The notes under the pieces were generated by a model. It saw only the letters and a list, made by a program, of their open reading frames with translations. It had not been told where the DNA came from and searched no databases. A DNA stretch of 64,000 nt from Enhydrobacter sp. (GTDB taxonomy: Bacteria; Pseudomonadota; Alphaproteobacteria; Reyranellales; Reyranellaceae): NCBI GenBank assembly GCA_026126105.1, contig JAHCJV010000009.1, positions 1 to 64,000 of the forward strand. Direction: 5' to 3'. The translations under genes were made by a program, and so were the position numbers. Position 1 is the first letter of the stretch. Each line of letters begins with the position of its first letter. Below, piece after piece: positions 38,411 through 47,531 of this stretch.

Positions 38411-39757
38411 ATGTCACCCGCGGTCGTCTATCGGGGCACCATCCTGCTGCTGTGGGGGCTGGCGGCTTGGAACGCGTTCGCCTGCCGCGGGCTGTTCTGG
38501 GACGGCGCCTCTTTCCTCGCGAACCTGTTGGAGACCGGGAGCTTCCACGACTTCTATCCCGCCCGCGCCCACGTCGCCTGGCTGACACAATGGCCCGTGC
38601 TCCTGTTGGTCCGCGTCGGAGTCGACAATGTTCATGTCCTCGCGATCGTCTTCTCAGCCACGTTGCTCGCGGTGCCGGCCGCTCTCTACCATCTCGCTCT
38701 GGCCCGAGTGCGCGACGAGGGGGCGTTGCTCGCCGCAGGGATTGCGGTGGTCGGTGTCGTCTACCTGCCGACCAGCTTCTTCATCGTCGGCGAGTACAAC
38801 ATCACCTACGCGGCGGTGACGGCCGCCGTTGCAGTCGCGCTTACCGGCCCGACCGGGAAGAGGCGAGACGGCGCGCTGTTGCTGGCACTCGGCCTGCTCT
38901 GCATCGCCGCCTATGAGGCGATGATCTATCTCGGGCCTCTGGGCGCAGCGATTGTCGCCTGGTCGGCGCGCCGCGAGAGCGAGCCAGTCGCGCGTCTGCT
39001 TGCACTCGCGGCTGCACTTGCCTTCCTCGGCGGCGCGGTCGTCGCGGGCAGCACAGTCATCGACTATTGGAGCCACGAGCACTTCGCCAAGGTGCGCGGC
39101 TCGACCTGGGAGTTCTGGCAGAACCTGCAGTTCGTCATCGCGCTGGCGGGTTTCGGGATCGTCGCGCTCATATCCCTGGTCGCGCCGGGCTGGCTTGCGG
39201 GCTGGGGGCCGGTCTCCGTGGCGCTGATCATCGGTGCCGTGTTGGCATCCACGCCGTGGTTTCGCCTGCTGATCGGTCCCGAGTCCATGATCTTTCCGCC
39301 GGCGCACTACCTGGCGCGCTCCGCGGCAGGCGGGCTGCTGGCGGTCCTTCTTTCGGCAATGTGGCTGCACGTCGCCTGGCCGGAGGCGCGCTGGCGACTG
39401 CTGGTGGTCCTGCGTCAGCCAATCGTCGCGCGGCGCCTCGCGACCGCGATGTTTGTGCTGGTTCTTGCCGGTGCCGTTCCCGATCTTGCGCTGTCGCGCT
39501 ACTGGGCCGATTACCTCGGCTGGTTCCGCAGCGTCGTGACCACACGGACCGGCATAGTTTACGCTGAGGAGCTGCCGATGCGGGAATGGCCCCATCGCCT
39601 GTTCGCGCAGGACTGGACCTATCCTGCCCTCAGTGCCCTACTGCGCAGTGCGCCGGGCCAGGCAATCGTCGTGACTCGCAACGACTACCGCAGCAACCCG
39701 CCCTTCGATCCGTCGTGCGGGACGGTGCCCCGCCTTACCGGTTTCCGCTGGCCTTAG
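38411..39757 (+). CDS. Polytopic membrane protein of unknown family (tandem copy 2)
   Basis: 448-residue paralogue of the preceding protein. Shared landmarks are GLFWDGASFLANLLETGSFH then DFYPARAHVAW, LPTSFFIVGEYNITYAAVT, YEAMIYLGPLG, FWQNLQFVIALAGFG, VLRQPIVARRL, and the soluble tail with AEELPMREWPHRLFAQDWTY. Conservation of an Asp after GLF and of the SFFIVGEYN segment marks likely functional sites. Its TAG overlaps the converging carboxylase stop (39754-39757). The function is unknown; a membrane glycosyl- or polyprenyl-linked transferase is one possibility. Confidence 0.8.
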   Translation: MSPAVVYRGTILLLWGLAAWNAFACRGLFWDGASFLANLLETGSFHDFYPARAHVAWLTQWPVLLLVRVGVDNVHVLAIVFSATLLAVPAALYHLALARVRDEGALLAAGIAVVGVVYLPTSFFIVGEYNITYAAVTAAVAVALTGPTGKRRDGALLLALGLLCIAAYEAMIYLGPLGAAIVAWSARRESEPVARLLALAAALAFLGGAVVAGSTVIDYWSHEHFAKVRGSTWEFWQNLQFVIALAGFGIVALISLVAPGWLAGWGPVSVALIIGAVLASTPWFRLLIGPESMIFPPAHYLARSAAGGLLAVLLSAMWLHVAWPEARWRLLVVLRQPIVARRLATAMFVLVLAGAVPDLALSRYWADYLGWFRSVVTTRTGIVYAEELPMREWPHRLFAQDWTYPALSALLRSAPGQAIVVTRNDYRSNPPFDPSCGTVPRLTGFRWP

Positions 39758-41304
39758 GGCCTCATGCCAAACCGGCTGGGCCCTGAGCCGCGCACCGGGG
39801 CAGCCAATTCGACGAACTCGCAGAGGATCTTGCGGGTGTCGCGCGGGTCGATGATCTCCTCGATCCAGAAGGTCTCGGCGCTGCGGAACGGCGAGCGCAG
39901 CTTGTTCAGCCGTTCCTCGATCTCGGCCATCTTGGCTTTGGGATCGTCGGCCTCGGCGATGTCGGCGCGGTAGGCGGCCTCGATGCCGCCTTCGAGCGGC
40001 AGCGAGCCCCAGCGGCCCGACGGCCACGCATAGCGCCAGTTCAGCCGCCCGCCGTTCTGGTGTGCCGCGCCCGCGACGCCGAAGGCATTGCGGATGATGA
40101 AGCTGCACCATGGCACGGTGGTCTGGAACATGGCCGACATGGCACGCACGCCCTGGCGGATCACGCCGCTCTTCTCCGCCTCGAGCCCGATAAGGAAGCC
40201 GGGACAGTCGCAGAAATAGACGACCGGCATATGGAAGGTCTCGGCCGTGTCGACGAAGCGGGCGACCTTCTGGCACGCATCGGCCGTCCAGCCGCCGCCA
40301 TAGAACATCGGGTCGCTCGCCATCACCGCGATCGGCCAGCCGTCGACACGCGCGAAGCCGGTGACGACCGAGCGGCCGTAGAGCCTGCCCATCTCGAAGA
40401 AGCTGCCTTGATCGACGACCTTCTCGATGATCGGCCGGATGCGATAGACCTTGCGGATGTCGCGCGGGATGGCATCGAACAGGGACTCCTCGCGACGGCC
40501 CGCGGAATCGGTGATCGGGCCGCGCGGCGGCACGTCGTAGACCGACGAGGGCAGGTACGAGAGGAAGCGGCGGGCCGCGGCGAAAGCCTCGTCCTCGCTG
40601 TCGGTCGCTTCGTCGATCGCTCCGGCGCGCAATTGAATCTCCCAGCCACCCAACTCCTGCTTGTCGTATTGCTTGGGGCTGAGGCGGTTCACGACGGGGG
40701 GGCCGGCGACGAACATCGCCGAGATCTCCTTCACCATCACCGAGTAGTGCGTGGCCGCGAGCCGCGCCGCCCCCAGACCGGCAACGGAGCCCAGACCCAG
40801 GCCCACCGTAGGCACGGTGGCCATGTTCTGCACCACCATCTCCCAGCCGCGCACGCCCGGCACATTGGCGCGGCCGGTGGTCTCGATCGTCTTGACCGAT
40901 CCTCCCCCGCCCGAGCCCTCGATAATGCGGATCAGCGGCACGCGATACTGGTTGGCGTAGCGCTCGATGAAGAGATCCTTTTCCTTGATCGTGGCGTCGG
41001 CCGAGCCGCCGCGCACGGTGAAGTCGTCGCCGGTCACCGCGACGTGCCGCCCGTCGATCTTCGCGCGGCCCATGACTGCGTTGGCCGGCATCAGGTGGAC
41101 CAGGTCGTTCTTGCCATCATATTCGGCCTTGCCGGCGATGCTGCCGACCTCGCGGAACGAATCCTTGTCGACCAGCCGATCGATGCGCTCGCGCACCGTG
41201 AGGCGGCCACCATCGTGCTGGCGCTTGACCTTGTCGGCGCCCCCCATCTGCCGTGCCATCGCCTGCCGCCGCCGCAGCTCGTCCATTTCCGGTTGCCAGC
41301 TCAT
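39754..41304 (-). CDS. Acyl-CoA carboxylase beta (carboxyltransferase) subunit
   Basis: 516-residue biotin-dependent carboxyltransferase of the PccB/MccB type. It transfers CO2 from carboxybiotin to propionyl-CoA, methylcrotonyl-CoA or a related acyl-CoA. Motifs include LTVRERIDRLVDKDSFREVG, the acyl-CoA-binding RIIEGSGGGGSVK, GLGSVAGLGAA and the second-half FCDCPGFLIGLEAEKSGVIR. The biotin carboxylase/carrier subunit and an enoyl-CoA hydratase are not adjacent, so the complex and substrate cannot be fixed. The lone gene converges on the membrane-protein pair. Confidence 0.9.
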   Translation of the reverse strand: MSWQPEMDELRRRQAMARQMGGADKVKRQHDGGRLTVRERIDRLVDKDSFREVGSIAGKAEYDGKNDLVHLMPANAVMGRAKIDGRHVAVTGDDFTVRGGSADATIKEKDLFIERYANQYRVPLIRIIEGSGGGGSVKTIETTGRANVPGVRGWEMVVQNMATVPTVGLGLGSVAGLGAARLAATHYSVMVKEISAMFVAGPPVVNRLSPKQYDKQELGGWEIQLRAGAIDEATDSEDEAFAAARRFLSYLPSSVYDVPPRGPITDSAGRREESLFDAIPRDIRKVYRIRPIIEKVVDQGSFFEMGRLYGRSVVTGFARVDGWPIAVMASDPMFYGGGWTADACQKVARFVDTAETFHMPVVYFCDCPGFLIGLEAEKSGVIRQGVRAMSAMFQTTVPWCSFIIRNAFGVAGAAHQNGGRLNWRYAWPSGRWGSLPLEGGIEAAYRADIAEADDPKAKMAEIEERLNKLRSPFRSAETFWIEEIIDPRDTRKILCEFVELAAPVRGSGPSRFGMRP

Positions 41305-41413
41305 CTCGATGCATCCCCGGTAAGTCGTTCAAACGTCTCCAACCCTTCCCGTTCGTACCAACGCCGACCCGGAGCGGCTACACTGAAAGCGGTCGGGTCG
41401 GGGGAGGTGACCG

Positions 41414-41932
41414 ATGGACGAAAAGGCGAACGGGCCGGGCGCGATGCTCCATCTGATCTGCGGCAAGATCGCCGCCGGGAAATCGACACTCGCCGCAGAG
41501 CTCGCGTCGCGGCCGGCCACGATTCGGATTAGCGAGGATGCCTGGCTCTCCTGTCTATACAAGGACGAGCAGAAGACGATCGAGGATTACGTGCGCAATT
41601 CGCGCCGGCTGCGCGAGGTGATGGGCGACCATGTCGTGAGGCTGCTGCAGGCGGGCCTATCGGTGGTGCTCGATTTTCCGGCCAACACACCGGCCAGCCG
41701 GCAGTGGATGCGCAGCCTGTTCGAACGGGCCGGCGCGAGCCATCGCCTGCACTTCCTCGACGTGCCGGACGATGTCTGCAAGGCGCGGCTGCGGGAGCGC
41801 AACGCCGCCGGCACGCACGCCTTCAACGCCACCGACGCGGAGTTCGACCTGTTCACGAGCTACTTCGTGCCGCCCTCGGCAGACGAGCGCTTCGATGTCG
41901 AGACCTACCGGCCGATGGCCTCTCGCTCGTAG
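41414..41932 (+). CDS. P-loop kinase-like protein (AAA_33 / zeta-type ATPase fold)
   Basis: 172-residue protein with Walker A GKIAAGKST (residues 17-25), a Walker-like segment LSVVLDFPANTPASRQW and the arginine region CKARLRERNAAGTHAF typical of AAA_33 small kinases. Relatives phosphorylate small molecules or tRNA-related and drug substrates. GGGGAGG stands 8 nt before the ATG. The last 28 nt overlap the end of the converging pxpC gene. The function is unknown; no antitoxin-like partner is adjacent. Confidence 0.82.
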   Translation: MDEKANGPGAMLHLICGKIAAGKSTLAAELASRPATIRISEDAWLSCLYKDEQKTIEDYVRNSRRLREVMGDHVVRLLQAGLSVVLDFPANTPASRQWMRSLFERAGASHRLHFLDVPDDVCKARLRERNAAGTHAFNATDAEFDLFTSYFVPPSADERFDVETYRPMASRS

Positions 41933-42954
41933 ACGATGCCGTCGATCAGGTTCTCTTCGTAGAGCCGCGCGAGATCGATGCCGCCGGCCGGGCGAGCAAC
42001 CTGCAAATTGGCGATGGCGCGGGCGAGGCGGGTTTCCTGCTCTCGGCGCAGGGCCTCGGCTTCCTCCACCGTAACGGCGGTGAAGCGGACCGTGCGGCCG
42101 GGCAGCAGGCGACCCAGCCGAGGCAGGTCAACGGACGCGACCGTGGCGATCTTGGAATAACCGCCGACGGTCTGGCGGTCCGCCAGCAACACGATCGGCA
42201 GGCCTGCGCCCGGCACCTGGATCGCGCCCGGCCCGATACCGTCGGAGATGATGTCGGCGCCCTTCGCGTGCTCGATGGTCGGCCCCTCGAAGCGGATGCC
42301 CATGCGGTCGGCTTCCTTGGAAACCTTGTACTCGGCGGTGACGAAGGTCTGGCGGCCGGCTTCCGTGAAATAGTCGTCCTGCGGGCCCCACACCACGCGG
42401 ATCGGTCCGCTACCATAGTCGAAAGGTCCGCCGAGCTTGCGATCGTAAGCAGCCGGCGCTTGCTCGAGCGTGAGCGGCAACTCATCGCCGGCGGCGAGCT
42501 TGCGGCCCTCGAAGCCGCCGACGCCGGCGCGAGAGTAGGTCGAGAGGCTGCCCATGAACGGCAGAAGGGCGAAGCCGCCTGACACAGCGAGATAGGCGGT
42601 GCTCGCTCCATCTATCATGCCGACCCGCAAGACCTGCCCGCGCTTGAGCAGATGCGAACGGTCGGTCTCGAGCGGCTTGGGCGGCGCGCCTTCGCTCTCG
42701 AACAGCGACGGCGACAGCGGACCGACCAGCGCCACGCGCACGGAGTCGGCTTCGACCAGCAGGTCGGGACCCATGACGCCGATCTCGATTCCGGCCGTGT
42801 TCGGCGGATTGCCGGCCAGCGCATTGACGAGCGTGAGGCCGATCCGGTCCATCGCGCCGGCCGTCGGCATGCCGAGCGCCGTGTAGCCAATGCGGCCGAG
42901 GTCCTGTAGCGTGTCGAACAGCCCGGCCCGGACCACTTTCAAGCCGGCGCTCAT
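41905..42954 (-). CDS. pxpC: 5-oxoprolinase subunit C (biotin-dependent carboxyltransferase-like)
   Basis: 349-residue PxpC/KipA-type protein (allophanate hydrolase subunit 2 homologue). The start LKVVRAGLFDTLQDLGRIGY and TAGAMDRIGLTLVNALAGNP are diagnostic, as is PGAGLPIVLLADRQTVGGYS in the second half. With PxpA and PxpB it opens 5-oxoproline to glutamate using ATP. ATG at 42954 overlaps the pxpB stop by 4 nt; the longer open frame beyond is antisense or shadow of pxpB. The final 28 nt overlap the converging kinase gene. Confidence 0.95.
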   Translation of the reverse strand: MSAGLKVVRAGLFDTLQDLGRIGYTALGMPTAGAMDRIGLTLVNALAGNPPNTAGIEIGVMGPDLLVEADSVRVALVGPLSPSLFESEGAPPKPLETDRSHLLKRGQVLRVGMIDGASTAYLAVSGGFALLPFMGSLSTYSRAGVGGFEGRKLAAGDELPLTLEQAPAAYDRKLGGPFDYGSGPIRVVWGPQDDYFTEAGRQTFVTAEYKVSKEADRMGIRFEGPTIEHAKGADIISDGIGPGAIQVPGAGLPIVLLADRQTVGGYSKIATVASVDLPRLGRLLPGRTVRFTAVTVEEAEALRREQETRLARAIANLQVARPAGGIDLARLYEENLIDGIVYEREAIGR

Positions 42955-43685
42955 GGCGCGATCAACTCGGACCAATCGAGTGTGCCGGCCTCGACCTTCC
43001 GCGCGATATCGTCGAATTCTGCGCGACCGATCCTCTCGAAGGTGAGCTGGTCGCCCGGCGCCAGGAAGACAGGCTGTTCGCGGCGCTGGTCGAACATCCA
43101 GAGCGGGGTGCGGCCGATCAGATGCCAGCCGCCTGGGCTTTCGAACGGATAGATCGTCGTCATGTCCATGGCGATCGCCACGGTCGAGCGCGGCACGCGC
43201 ACGCGGGGCTGGCTGCGGCGCGAGAGGTAAAGCGAGGGATCGAGTCCCGCGACGTAGGCCAAGCCCGGCATGAAGCCCAGCACATAGACCTTGAACGCGG
43301 AACCAAGGTGGGCGGAGATCACCTGCTCGGGCGTCTTCTTGGTTCGTTCGGCGACCTCGGCCAGGTCGGGCGCGAACTCCTCGCCGTCGTAGCAGCACGG
43401 CATCCGGACCTTCCGGCCGACCGAATCGGCCGACAGGCCGCGCGCGATCAGGGCGTCGATCTGCGGCTGTAGCTCGGCGCGGGTCGCCCGGGCCGGGTCG
43501 TAGCTTACCATCAAGGAGCGCATGGTCGGCACGGTCTCGACCACGCCGGCGAGCCCGCCTGCCGCCTTGGCCTCGCCGATGGCGGCATGCAGCGCCATGA
43601 CCTGACCGTTGATCTGGGGCGAGATTTCGTTGCCGAATTCGACGGTAAAGGCCGTGTCGCCGCAGGAGAGGTATCGAACGCTCAC
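42951..43685 (-). CDS. pxpB: 5-oxoprolinase subunit B
   Basis: 244-residue PxpB/KipI-type protein (allophanate hydrolase subunit 1 homologue). The N-terminal YLSCGDTAFTVEFGNEISPQ, IPCCYDGEEFAPDL-like segment (here MPCCYDGEEFAPDL), GFMPGLAYVAGLDPSL and VAIAMDMTTIYPFESPGGWH are the family blocks. Translation begins at GTG 43685. It is transcribed with pxpC and divergently from pxpA, with only 38 nt between them. It supplies the phosphotransfer part of the 5-oxoprolinase complex. Confidence 0.95.
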   Translation of the reverse strand: MSVRYLSCGDTAFTVEFGNEISPQINGQVMALHAAIGEAKAAGGLAGVVETVPTMRSLMVSYDPARATRAELQPQIDALIARGLSADSVGRKVRMPCCYDGEEFAPDLAEVAERTKKTPEQVISAHLGSAFKVYVLGFMPGLAYVAGLDPSLYLSRRSQPRVRVPRSTVAIAMDMTTIYPFESPGGWHLIGRTPLWMFDQRREQPVFLAPGDQLTFERIGRAEFDDIARKVEAGTLDWSELIAP

Positions 43686-43723
43686 GTCTGCTAGGATAAC
43701 GGCATCGTTCCAAGGAGTCTTCC

Positions 43724-44521
43724 ATGGCCGCAGGCACCAATACCGGACAGGTCAACATCAACTCCGATCTCGGCGAGAGCTTCGGCCCGTGGGTGATGGG
43801 CAACGACGCCGAGGTATTGAAGATCGTGCGCTCGGCGAACGTCGCCTGCGGCTTCCATGCCAGCGATCCGGTGGTGATGATGGACACCGTCAAGCTCTGC
43901 GCCGCCAACGGCGTCAGCATCGGCGCCCATCCCGGCTTTGCCGACCTGCAGGGCTTTGGCCGCCGGGTGATCAACCTTTCAGTCAAGGAACTCGAGGCAA
44001 ACATCGCCTACCAGATCGGTGCGCTGCAGGCGATCGCCGCGTTGCACGGCGCCAAGGTCACGCACATGAAGCCGCACGGCATGATGGCCAACATGTCGGC
44101 CGATAGCGCCGAGATGTCCGAGGCGATCGCGCGCGCCACCAAGGCGGTCGACCGCGACCTGATCTTCCTCTGCCAGGCCAACACCGAGCAGGGCAAGGCG
44201 GCGCGCAAGTACGGGCTGCGAGCGGCGGAGGAAGTCTTCGCCGACCGCACCTATACCGATTCGGGCATGCTGACCCCGCGCAAGGAAGCCAACTCGATGA
44301 TCAAGGACCCCGCCCAGGCGGTGGCCAGTGTCCGCCGCATGGTCGACGAGCAGGCGATCTATTCGACCTCCGGCAAGCGCATTCCCTGCCAGGTCGATTC
44401 GATCTGCGTCCACGGCGACGGGCCGACGGCGGTGACCGTGTCGAAGGCTGTGCGCGACGGGCTCGAGGCCGCGGGCATCAAGATCGTCCCGCTGCCGGAG
44501 CTGCCAAGCCTGCGGCATTAG
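43724..44521 (+). CDS. pxpA: 5-oxoprolinase subunit A (LamB/YcsF family)
   Basis: 265-residue PxpA. The start VNINSDLGESFGPWVMGND is a family signature, followed by ANVACGFHASDPVVM, SIGAHPGFADLQGFGRR, HMKPHGMMANM, ADRTYTDSGMLTPR and VDSICVHGDGPTAV. AAGGAG lies 7 nt before the ATG. In most bacteria pxpA is co-directional with pxpB and pxpC; here it is divergent across 38 nt. The subunit catalyses the ATP-dependent ring opening with the B and C subunits. Confidence 0.96.
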   Translation: MAAGTNTGQVNINSDLGESFGPWVMGNDAEVLKIVRSANVACGFHASDPVVMMDTVKLCAANGVSIGAHPGFADLQGFGRRVINLSVKELEANIAYQIGALQAIAALHGAKVTHMKPHGMMANMSADSAEMSEAIARATKAVDRDLIFLCQANTEQGKAARKYGLRAAEEVFADRTYTDSGMLTPRKEANSMIKDPAQAVASVRRMVDEQAIYSTSGKRIPCQVDSICVHGDGPTAVTVSKAVRDGLEAAGIKIVPLPELPSLRH

Positions 44522-44654
44522 TCTGACGCGCGCTACCTCGCTAATGTCGAATCCGCTGCCAATCGAGAACAGGTGCGTCAAACGAGACTACAACGGATGG
44601 TTGCTGTACGTCACTTCAGCGCCCGTGTTTGTTGACACCGGTTCGGGATTGTAG

Positions 44655-44671
44655 GGGAGCGTAGCGCTCCC
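44655..44671 (+). promoter_or_regulatory. Hairpin just upstream of the low-GC orphan gene
   Basis: GGGAGCG (44655-44661), TAG loop, CGCTCCC (44665-44671): a 7-bp stem with a 3-nt loop, ending 8 nt before the ATG at 44680. There is no T-run after it, so it is not a standard terminator. It leaves no clear Shine-Dalgarno between stem and start, so it might regulate initiation. Its GAGCGTAGCG core also occurs (reverse complemented) at 26519-26529. Confidence 0.4.
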
Positions 44672-44679
44672 AATCAGAC

Positions 44680-45066
44680 ATGTACGTCGAGCGGCTGGGG
44701 CGCAGCGAAGCGACCGTTGTATTCTCCAGGGAAGAATTGGAGATGTTGTGTCGCGCGATATCCGAAGCTTGCGCCGGAGTGCCGGAACGAGGGTTCAAGA
44801 CCCGTGTCTCTATCACACCGGAGGATGCGGAGGAGGCCCACGTCGAGCTTTACGCGATGTTGCAGGACCCAAGAGCGTACGGAGAAAGACACGTTACTGT
44901 GCGGGCTACCGGTCGCGAATTGTTGTTCTTCTGCAGTGTCTTCAACGAAGCTCTCAATGGCATTCGAAAGGCCGCACCAGGGACGGGTACGGAGACTGAT
45001 CTCGTGCTAGCCGAAGCAACCCACCACAGGCTCCGCGCCATTTTTCGCGACGTCAACTCGGACTAG
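44680..45066 (+). CDS. Hypothetical protein, orphan, lower GC than neighbours
   Basis: 128 residues, no recognised family. An opening strand segment (MYVERLGRSEATVVFSREEL) is followed by a helix (EMLCRAISEACAGV) and FFCSVFNEALNGIRKAAPG, which looks like a compact alpha/beta domain. The codon use is visibly more AT-rich than the genes around it, and it sits alone between pxpA and the molybdenum hydroxylase gene. It is flanked upstream by the 44655 hairpin and downstream by another hairpin (GCGAGC/GCTCGC, 45089-45105). Recent transfer is possible. Confidence 0.55.
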   Translation: MYVERLGRSEATVVFSREELEMLCRAISEACAGVPERGFKTRVSITPEDAEEAHVELYAMLQDPRAYGERHVTVRATGRELLFFCSVFNEALNGIRKAAPGTGTETDLVLAEATHHRLRAIFRDVNSD

Positions 45067-45088
45067 CCGAGGGTGAGGCGCCAGCGGC

Positions 45089-45105
45089 GCGAGCGGAAAG
45101 CTCGC
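45089..45105 (+). terminator. GC-rich hairpin after the orphan gene, possible terminator
   Basis: GCGAGC (45089-45094), loop GGAAA, GCTCGC (45100-45105), starting 22 nt after the TAG of the orphan gene. A short TCTCTGT follows but no real U-tract, so intrinsic termination would be weak. Confidence 0.35.
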
Positions 45106-45223
45106 GTCGCTCTCTGTATCGACTTTGCTGACCCCTCTGGCCAACAGGTCGCCTTGTTCGCACTCGCAGCATCGCTATAGTCCGCCAGCGCCCGTGAGGG
45201 CGCGATGGAACGAGGGGTTGCGT

Positions 45224-47521
45224 ATGGCGGTGTTCGGTAAGGCTCAGTACATCAAGCGTGTCGAGGACGACCGGCTGCTGACCGGAAACGGCGGCTTTTC
45301 AGACAACCTGGCGCGTCCCAACCAAGTCCATGTCGTGCTGGTGCGATCGCCGCAGGCGCATGCCCGTATCGTAAAGGTCGATTGCGGTGCCGCCCGCAAC
45401 GCGCCGGGTGTGGTCGCGGTCTACAGCTGGGCCGACATGGAGAAGGAAGGCAGCGGTTACTTCGTGTTGCCGGCGATGTTCCCCAACGCCGACGGCACAA
45501 AGCCCGACATGACGCCGCGCCGCCCCTTGGCCCACGAGGTGGTGCGCTATGTCGGCGAGCCGGTCGTGGCGGTCGTGGCCGACACGCGCGCGCAGGCGGT
45601 CGATGCCGCCGAACTGGTCGAGGTCGAGTACGAGCAGCTTCCATCCGTGACCGAGATCGAGGATGCCCTGAAGCCGGACGCGCCGCAGGTCTGGAAGGGC
45701 GCTCCGGGCAACCGGGTCGGTTTCAACCGCTTCGGCGACGCAGCCAAGGCCGCTGCCGCCTTCGCAGCGGCTGCTCACAAGGTCGAGATCGACGTCGTCC
45801 ATCAGCGGCTGATCGTCAATGCGATGGAGCCGCGCGCGATCATGGCGGAATGGGACGGCGACCGCATGGTCGTCCATATCGGCAGCCAGAACCCTTCGGC
45901 GACGCGCGACACGCTGTGCGACGTAATCCTCAAGATGCCGAAGGACAAGGTGCGCGTGCTGGTGCGCGACATTGGCGGCGGCTTCGGCATGCGCACAGGC
46001 ATCCAGCCCGACGAATCGGTCGCGGTGTGGGTCGCCAAGGTGCTGAAGCGCCCGGTGAAATGGCGCGCCGAGCGCAGCGAGGAGTTCGCCTCGGCGACTG
46101 CCGGCCGCGACCAGCTGCACAAGATGGCGCTGGCGCTCGACAAGGATGGCAAGATCCTGGCGTTGCGCATGGAGGCTTTCGCCAATGTCGGTGCCTATCC
46201 GTCGGGCGCGGGTATCGCGATTCCGCTGTTTGTCGGCCCCAAGGTCTCGACCGGCACCTATGTCGTCCCGCTGGTCGACCTGAAGATAACTTGCGTGCTG
46301 ACCAATACGGCGACGATCGGTGCCTATCGCGGCGCCGGCCGGCCGGAGTGCCTGCTCGACCTCGAGCGGCTGATAGACACCGCCGCGCGGCAGATCGGCA
46401 TTGATCCTGCCGAGCTACGCCGGCGCAATTTCGTTAGACCGGCGCAGATGCCCTACACCACCGCAATGGGCGAGACGTACGACACCGGCGACTTCAACCT
46501 GTTCCTGACCAGGACGCTCGAGGCTTCCGACTGGGACGGTTTCCCGGCGCGCAAGGCCGAGGCCGAAAAGCGCGGCAAGCTCTACGGCCGCGGGCTCGCG
46601 TCCTATGTCGAATGGACGAGCGCCATGGTGATGAACGAGATGGCCCATTACGAGGTCAAGGCCGACGGCAAGGTAGTGATCTGGATGGGGACGCAAGGAA
46701 TGGGGCAGGGGCTGCAGACCAGCTTCACCCAGCTGGCCTCGGAGCTGCTCGGTATCGACCCGTCTCAGATCGAGATCGCGATGGGCGACTCCGACAGGGT
46801 GGGCGGCGTCGGCTCGATGGGCTCGCGCTCCGCTTATATCGGCGGCTCGGCCGTGCTCAGCGGCAGCGAGAAGCTGGTCGACAAGGGCAAGGAACTGGCG
46901 GCCGATGCGCTGGAAGCGAGCACGGCGGATATCGTCTATGCCGGCGGCCGCTTCACGATCACCGGCACCGACCGCGGCATCGGCCTCGGCGAGCTGGCGG
47001 CCAAGCAGCCGGATAAGCGCATTTTCATCGAGAACGTGAACACGGTGGATGGCATCGCCTGGCCGAACGGCGCCCATGTCGGCGAGGTCGAGATCGATCC
47101 GGAGACCGGGGAGGTCGAGCTCAAGCGCTACACCACAGTCGACGACGTCGGCCGCCCGCTGCACCGGCCGATCGTGTTCGGCCAGATCCAGGGCGGCTGC
47201 GCCCAGGGCATCGGCCAGGCGCTGCTAGAGGAGAATGTCTACGACCGCGAAACCGGCCAGCTCATCACCGGCTCTTTCATGGACTATGCCATGCCGCGAG
47301 CCGAGACCTTCCCGACCTTCAACAATCAGCTCGATGACAGCGTCCCGGCCAGGACCAATCCGCTGGGGGCCAAGGGGGTGGGCGAATCTGGCGCGGTCGG
47401 CTCGACGCCGACGGTGATGAACGCGATCATGGATGCGCTGTGGCCGCTCGGCATTCGCAACATCCAGATGCCGGCGACGCCGCTGCGCGTATGGACGGCG
47501 ATCCAGGAAACTCGCAAGTAG
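45224..47521 (+). CDS. Xanthine dehydrogenase/CO dehydrogenase-family molybdopterin-binding subunit (orphan)
   Basis: 765-residue large subunit of a molybdenum hydroxylase. The N-terminal hammerhead domain starts at [20 protein letters not shown]. The Moco domain has [15 protein letters not shown], the form II loop [14 protein letters not shown] (not the AYXCSFR of form I CO dehydrogenase), and near the end the catalytic Glu in [18 protein letters not shown] at 45224 follows GAGGGG. The Fe-S and FAD subunits normally encoded alongside are absent in the window, so partners must lie elsewhere. The substrate is unknown. Confidence 0.93.
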   Translation: MAVFGKAQYIKRVEDDRLLTGNGGFSDNLARPNQVHVVLVRSPQAHARIVKVDCGAARNAPGVVAVYSWADMEKEGSGYFVLPAMFPNADGTKPDMTPRRPLAHEVVRYVGEPVVAVVADTRAQAVDAAELVEVEYEQLPSVTEIEDALKPDAPQVWKGAPGNRVGFNRFGDAAKAAAAFAAAAHKVEIDVVHQRLIVNAMEPRAIMAEWDGDRMVVHIGSQNPSATRDTLCDVILKMPKDKVRVLVRDIGGGFGMRTGIQPDESVAVWVAKVLKRPVKWRAERSEEFASATAGRDQLHKMALALDKDGKILALRMEAFANVGAYPSGAGIAIPLFVGPKVSTGTYVVPLVDLKITCVLTNTATIGAYRGAGRPECLLDLERLIDTAARQIGIDPAELRRRNFVRPAQMPYTTAMGETYDTGDFNLFLTRTLEASDWDGFPARKAEAEKRGKLYGRGLASYVEWTSAMVMNEMAHYEVKADGKVVIWMGTQGMGQGLQTSFTQLASELLGIDPSQIEIAMGDSDRVGGVGSMGSRSAYIGGSAVLSGSEKLVDKGKELAADALEASTADIVYAGGRFTITGTDRGIGLGELAAKQPDKRIFIENVNTVDGIAWPNGAHVGEVEIDPETGEVELKRYTTVDDVGRPLHRPIVFGQIQGGCAQGIGQALLEENVYDRETGQLITGSFMDYAMPRAETFPTFNNQLDDSVPARTNPLGAKGVGESGAVGSTPTVMNAIMDALWPLGIRNIQMPATPLRVWTAIQETRK

Positions 47522-47531
47522 CGGCAAAGCA

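Noticed and set aside
41414..41932. Zeta-toxin of a toxin-antitoxin pair
   Set aside because: The P-loop kinase fold is similar, but there is no small antitoxin gene beside it; it is left as a kinase-like protein.
41905..44004. A 699-codon minus-strand open frame covering pxpC and continuing upstream
   Set aside because: Only the part from 42954 matches PxpC; beyond that it is a shadow frame of pxpB and antisense of pxpA.
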